Assembly: GCA_016190405.1 (NCBI GenBank)
Contig: JACPQO010000254.1
Span: 1 to 6,910, forward strand
Source of the DNA: Chloroflexota bacterium
Lineage (GTDB): Bacteria > Chloroflexota > Dehalococcoidia > SM23-28-2 > RBG-16-64-32
DNA: 6,910 nucleotides
Reading direction: 5' to 3'
In this document: positions 3,869 to 6,910 of the stretch, one piece after another
Layout of the letters: each line of letters begins with the position of its first letter
Position numbering within the stretch: the stretch's first letter is position 1
Notes under the pieces: model-generated
Databases searched by the model: none
What the model saw: only the letters and a program-made list of their open reading frames with translations
Told to the model about the DNA's origin: nothing
Made by a program: the position numbers and the translations under genes

Positions 3869-5806
3869 GTGGGCGCGGCCGTCTTTTCGGTCGCCTGGCT
3901 CGCGCTGTCCGCAGTGGCCGGTCCAGGGACTGCTTCACGATCCGGTGCGGGCGCCGGCGGCGGCGATAGCATCACCTCGCCGCACACTTTCCAGACCACC
4001 GGCTCATTCACGTCCCTCGCCCTGGACGCGTCCGGCAACCCCGTCGTGAGCTTCCGCACCCACAACTTCGGTCTCCTTGTCCTCCACTGCGACGACCCCA
4101 ACTGCGCTCCCGGCGGCGACAGCGTCGAGGCTCCCCACCAGGCAACTTGGGCCGGCCTCGACACCTCCCTGGCTCTGGATGCGGCCGGCAACCCCGTAGT
4201 GAGCTACCACGAGGGCGCACCGAATTACGACCTGAAGCTCCTCCACTGCGATGACCCCAACTGCGCGCCGACCGGCAACAGCATCACCGCTCCTGACACG
4301 GACGGCACCGTCGGCCAGTACACGTCACTCGTCCTGGACGCGGCGGGGAACCCCGTCGTCAGCTACTATGACCCCAGCACCTACCAGGGGCTGAAGGTCC
4401 TGCACTGCGACGATCCCAACTGCGCCCCCGGCGGCAACACCATCTGGCCGATCGAGCAGGGGACCGGTGCCGGCTCTTATACATCGCTCGCTCTGGACGC
4501 CACCGGCAACCCCGTTGTCAGCTACTTCGACAACCAAAACGAAGATCTGAAGATCCTGCACTGTGCCGCCCCCACCTGCTTTCCCACGCCGGGCGACAGT
4601 ATCACCTCGCCGGACACGGACGGCGTGGTTGGCGAGAACACATCACTCGTCCTGGACGCGGCGGGGAATCCCGTCGTGAGCTACTTCGACAGTACGAACT
4701 ACGACCTGAAGGTCATGCACTGCGGCAATCCCAACTGCACCAGCGGCAACAGCATCACCTCGCCGGACACGGCTGGCGACGTCGGTTCGTACACGTCGCT
4801 GGCGCTCGACGCGGCGGGCAACCCGGTGGTCAGCTACCGGGACCAGACCAATACCGGCCTGAAGATCCTGCACTGCGTCAACCCAAACTGCTCCGGCGGC
4901 GGTCACTCCATCCAGTCGCCGGATACCGCCGGTGACGTTGGCTTATACACGTCGCTGGCCCTGGACGCCAACGGCTACCCTGTGGTCAGCTACTACGACA
5001 TCGGCAACGGCGACCTCAAGATCCTGCACTGCGACGACCCCAACTGCGACCCCAGCGTCTCCGGCACGCCCACGCCTACGCCGACGGCGACGACCACACC
5101 CACACCCACGCTGACGGCCACACCAACGCCGACGGCCACGGCGACCGCAACACCCACGGCTACCCCCACAGCAACGCCGACCGAGGCGCCGACGCCAACG
5201 CCCGCGGACGGTGCGACCCCAACCCCCACGCCCACACCCACGCCTACCGAAGGGCCGCCGGGGTTCGACATCGCCCTGGGCGCGGGCTGGAACCTCATCT
5301 CGCTGCCGCTAGTTCCCGGCGACCCGGCGCCAGCGATGGTCCTGGCCGGCATCCTGGACAAACTGAACAGCGCCTGGGCGTACCAGGCCGCCGGCAGCCA
5401 GGCGGGCGGCGCCGCGGCCGCTATCTGGCTCTCCTACGACCCGGCGGTGCCGCCCTTTCTGAACACCCTCACCGCCATCGACGTCACCATGGGCATCTGG
5501 GTCAACATGAAGGAGGCGGCCACGTTGACGGTGACCGGCACCCAGCCGGGCACGACCGAAATCCCCATCTCCGAGGGGTGGAACTTCATCGGCTACCCGT
5601 CGGGGCAGACGAAGGCCGTGGCCGACGTGCTGGCCGGCGTCAGCTACAACTCCGCCTGGGCGTATGACCCGTCGCTGTCGCCCAGCCCCTGGCAGAGCCA
5701 CGACCCCAACGTGCCGGACTTCCTGAACACGCTCCAGCAGTTCACCCCCGGACGGGGCTACGCCCTGAACGCGCCGGGGCCGGGGACAGTTACCGTTCAG
5801 CCGTAG
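3869..5806 (+). CDS. Secreted seven-bladed propeller-like repeat protein with Thr-Pro linker and duplicated C-terminal module
   Basis: Coordinates use the first conventional start (GTG, 645 residues); the true start is probably ATA 3842. Residues 1-18 (VFSVAWLALSAVAG) are a signal-peptide core. Residues 32-397 hold seven repeats of 51-53 residues, each built as GxSITSPDT, YTSLALDAAGNPVVSYYD, then DLKILHCDDPNC. Seven units of this size with paired short strands fit a beta-propeller. Each unit has HCxxPxC (cysteines 74/79, 127/132, 180/185, 232/237, 285/290, 336/341, 388/393), 14 cysteines that probably form one disulfide per blade. A Thr-Pro linker covers 400-460. The C-terminal part is a tandem duplication, about 468-563 and 564-645: GWNLISLP/GWNFIGYP, SAWAY/SAWAY, FLNTL/FLNTL. 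No C-terminal anchor or sorting motif is seen, so it is likely released or held non-covalently. Ligand and activity are unknown; no enzyme motif is evident. Confidence 0.9.
   Translation: MGAAVFSVAWLALSAVAGPGTASRSGAGAGGGDSITSPHTFQTTGSFTSLALDASGNPVVSFRTHNFGLLVLHCDDPNCAPGGDSVEAPHQATWAGLDTSLALDAAGNPVVSYHEGAPNYDLKLLHCDDPNCAPTGNSITAPDTDGTVGQYTSLVLDAAGNPVVSYYDPSTYQGLKVLHCDDPNCAPGGNTIWPIEQGTGAGSYTSLALDATGNPVVSYFDNQNEDLKILHCAAPTCFPTPGDSITSPDTDGVVGENTSLVLDAAGNPVVSYFDSTNYDLKVMHCGNPNCTSGNSITSPDTAGDVGSYTSLALDAAGNPVVSYRDQTNTGLKILHCVNPNCSGGGHSIQSPDTAGDVGLYTSLALDANGYPVVSYYDIGNGDLKILHCDDPNCDPSVSGTPTPTPTATTTPTPTLTATPTPTATATATPTATPTATPTEAPTPTPADGATPTPTPTPTPTEGPPGFDIALGAGWNLISLPLVPGDPAPAMVLAGILDKLNSAWAYQAAGSQAGGAAAAIWLSYDPAVPPFLNTLTAIDVTMGIWVNMKEAATLTVTGTQPGTTEIPISEGWNFIGYPSGQTKAVADVLAGVSYNSAWAYDPSLSPSPWQSHDPNVPDFLNTLQQFTPGRGYALNAPGPGTVTVQP
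3962..5059 (+). repeat. Seven tandem 51-53-codon repeats (propeller blades)
   Basis: Repeat units begin at about 3962, 4115, 4274, 4433, 4592, 4745 and 4901. Units share the core TSLALDA.GNPVVSY and the terminal HC..P.C. Similarity is visible at the DNA level: units 3 and 5 share an identical 26-base stretch (4325-4350 and 4643-4668) inside a 47-base segment with three differences. Units 1, 2 and 4 are the most diverged in their first third. Confidence 0.9.
5066..5248 (+). repeat. Thr-Pro linker, low-complexity hexamer DNA
   Basis: About 61 codons of TP/TA alternation (TPTPTPTAT and variants) built from ACGCCC, ACACCC and similar hexamers, interrupted by EAPTPTPADGA. It joins the propeller to the C-terminal module. 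Such linkers are usual in secreted multidomain proteins, are often O-glycosylated, and are prone to length change by slippage. Confidence 0.9.
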
Positions 5807-5848
5807 CGGTCGCGCGGACGGCTCCCCTAGAGACTCTCGGCGGAGCAG

Positions 5849-5877
5849 TTGACAGCGCTCCCCGGCGGGAATATGTT
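5849..5877 (+). promoter_or_regulatory. Promoter of the LamG-domain gene
   Basis: TTGACA (5849-5854), 17 bases, then TATGTT (5872-5877, four of six). The box is followed by GC, as in the other two promoters of this island (TTGACAGC). The intergenic region 5807-5927 holds no convincing terminator for the propeller gene. Confidence 0.65.
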
Positions 5878-5927
5878 GGGGCAAACACGCTGAATATTCG
5901 GCTGTACAGCCGCTTGGGGGGCCACCC

Positions 5928-6910
5928 ATGCCTACTGTCTACGTTAGGCTTGTTGTCTTTGCATCTGCCGTTGCCGCTGTGGCGCTGCTGGCAGGTGTGG
6001 CCGGCATTTTCGCCCTGCGGGCGGGAGAGTCGCGGGCGCAGCCCTTTGGCCAGTTCCTTAACTTCCCGGGCCCTAACCCCGGGTACGTGGAGGTGCCCCA
6101 CGACCCGGCCCTGAACCCAACGACGGCCATCACCATCGAGCTGTGGGTCTGCTTCCGCAGCCGCCTGCCCCACGACGGCACCTTTAGCGCCAGCCTGGTT
6201 GGCAAGAGATACACGCAGGCATACTGGCTGGGTGTCCTATCCGCCTCGGGCAAGATCCGCTCTTTCGTGCGGGGAGGTGGCAGCGGCCTGGACGGCAACG
6301 GCGCCGTGCCCTTGAACGCCTGGACCCATATCGCGGTCACCTACGATGGTACGACCCGCAACTACTACATCAACGGCGAGCTGGACTTCACCTCCACCGC
6401 CACCACGGGGCCCCTCACTACCAGCAGCGACCCGCTGCGCATCGGCAGCGATACGAACTGGAACTACTCGCCGGACGGCTTCATGGATGAGGTGCGCCTG
6501 TGGAACGTAGCCCGCACTCAGGCGGAGATCCAGAGCACAATGAACACCGCTATCATGTCGCCCACCGCGGGGCTGGTGGCCGCCTGGAACCTGGACGGTA
6601 ACGCCCAGGACTCCGTGGGCGGCCACCACGGCGCCACCGTCGGCGACGTTGAGTTCGCATCCGACGGTGTAGCGTGCAACCCAACGCTAACGCCCACACC
6701 TACCCCCACGCCCACGGCCACACCCACGGCCACGGCCACGCCCACGCCGACGCCCACTGCCACGGCGACGGATGGCGCCACGCCTACGCCCACGCCAACG
6801 CCCACGCTGACGCCAACGCCGAGCTTTATCCAGGTTACGTCTACACCCACGCCGACGCCGACCCCCACGCCCACGGCGACAGGCCCCACGCCGACGCCTA
6901 CACCCACACC
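5928..6910 (+). CDS. Exported LamG/concanavalin A-like lectin-fold protein with Thr-Pro linker (runs off right edge)
   Basis: 327 codons are visible and the frame is still open at the edge. ATG 5928 follows a G-run (5916-5921) that can serve as a weak ribosome binding site. Residues 1-37 are a signal peptide ([18 protein letters not shown], then a cut near SRA|QP). Residues about 40-248 fit a LamG jelly-roll domain (Laminin_G_3 type): [15 protein letters not shown] (43-57), TIELWVCFR (69-77), [11 protein letters not shown] (131-141), NYYINGELD (145-153), LRIGSDTN (170-177), [13 protein letters not shown] (185-197), [10 protein letters not shown] (215-224). The order and spacing are typical of domains that bind sugars or surfaces. 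From residue 252 a Thr-Pro linker starts; whatever it connects to lies outside the window. An exported adhesin, sensor or carbohydrate-binding protein is plausible; the ligand is unknown. Confidence 0.9.
   Translation, partial: MPTVYVRLVVFASAVAAVALLAGVAGIFALRAGESRAQPFGQFLNFPGPNPGYVEVPHDPALNPTTAITIELWVCFRSRLPHDGTFSASLVGKRYTQAYWLGVLSASGKIRSFVRGGGSGLDGNGAVPLNAWTHIAVTYDGTTRNYYINGELDFTSTATTGPLTTSSDPLRIGSDTNWNYSPDGFMDEVRLWNVARTQAEIQSTMNTAIMSPTAGLVAAWNLDGNAQDSVGGHHGATVGDVEFASDGVACNPTLTPTPTPTPTATPTATATPTPTPTATATDGATPTPTPTPTLTPTPSFIQVTSTPTPTPTPTPTATGPTPTPTPT
6681..6910 (+). repeat. Thr-Pro linker, low-complexity DNA reaching the window edge
   Basis: At least 76 codons of TPTP/TATA type, longer than the linker in the propeller gene and not finished at the edge. 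It is interrupted by DGATPTP (also found in the other linker as [11 protein letters not shown]) and by a short hydrophobic break, SFIQV (about residues 299-303). The DNA is made of ACGCCC/ACACCC-like hexamers. Confidence 0.9.

Noticed and set aside
4993..5361. Minus-strand Gly-Val repeat protein, and a similar one at 6518-6907
   Set aside because: Both are antisense readings of Thr-Pro linker DNA; GVGVGV is what TPTPTP DNA encodes on the other strand.
5807..5848. Possible terminator after the propeller gene
   Set aside because: Only short imperfect inverted repeats and no T-run; not enough to call a terminator.
5309..5929. Minus-strand open frame of 206 codons under the C-terminal module
   Set aside because: Antisense shadow of the propeller gene; the repeated plus-strand module explains the conservation.
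6681..6910. Short regular repeats as a possible CRISPR or satellite array
   Set aside because: The units are hexamers in frame within a Thr-Pro linker, with no spacer-repeat structure.

Overview
The window is GC-rich and looks like a chromosomal piece from a member of Chloroflexota, most likely Dehalococcoidia or a relative. This is inferred from gene style, not from any marker gene. The supporting signs are secreted proteins with long Thr-Pro linkers, a repeated GWNLISLP-type C-terminal module, an orphan dockerin-like segment ending in PCPDIG, GTG/TTG starts, and TTGACA-type promoters in GC-rich DNA. There are no rRNA or tRNA genes, CRISPR arrays, transposases or phage genes, and no stretch over 300 bases without a gene.

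Left part (1-958, minus strand): the N-terminus of a MerR-family regulator runs off the left edge. Upstream of it on the same strand is an unrecognised 250-residue protein whose pattern fits an eight-stranded alpha/beta barrel and which ends in a run of six glutamates. The MerR gene has its own consensus-like promoter with an imperfect dyad between -35 and -10, where MerR proteins bind, so autoregulation is likely.

Middle part (959-3439, plus strand): a divergent intergenic region leads into a classical short-chain dehydrogenase/reductase (SDR). It is followed by a cytoplasmic protein of the neutral/alkaline ceramidase N-terminal family in which the usual nucleophile serine position reads Asn. 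The 3' end of that gene overlaps a 38-codon ORF that starts like a class III nucleotide cyclase (FILADFSGYT) and then loses all similarity; I read it as the stub of a truncated gene.

Right part (3440-6910, plus strand): three consecutive genes for exported proteins, each with its own promoter beginning TTGACAGC. They are (i) a tiny secreted protein with a single shortened dockerin-like segment; (ii) a secreted protein with seven 51-53-residue repeats, best read as a seven-bladed beta-propeller with an HCxxPxC motif in every blade, then a Thr-Pro linker and a duplicated C-terminal module; (iii) a LamG-type lectin-fold protein with a Thr-Pro linker that runs off the right edge. The propeller gene has a good Shine-Dalgarno sequence and a signal-peptide n-region that both point to an ATA start codon upstream of the first conventional start. 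The three genes look like an extracellular or surface protein island rather than a metabolic operon. No known defence or mobile system is visible.
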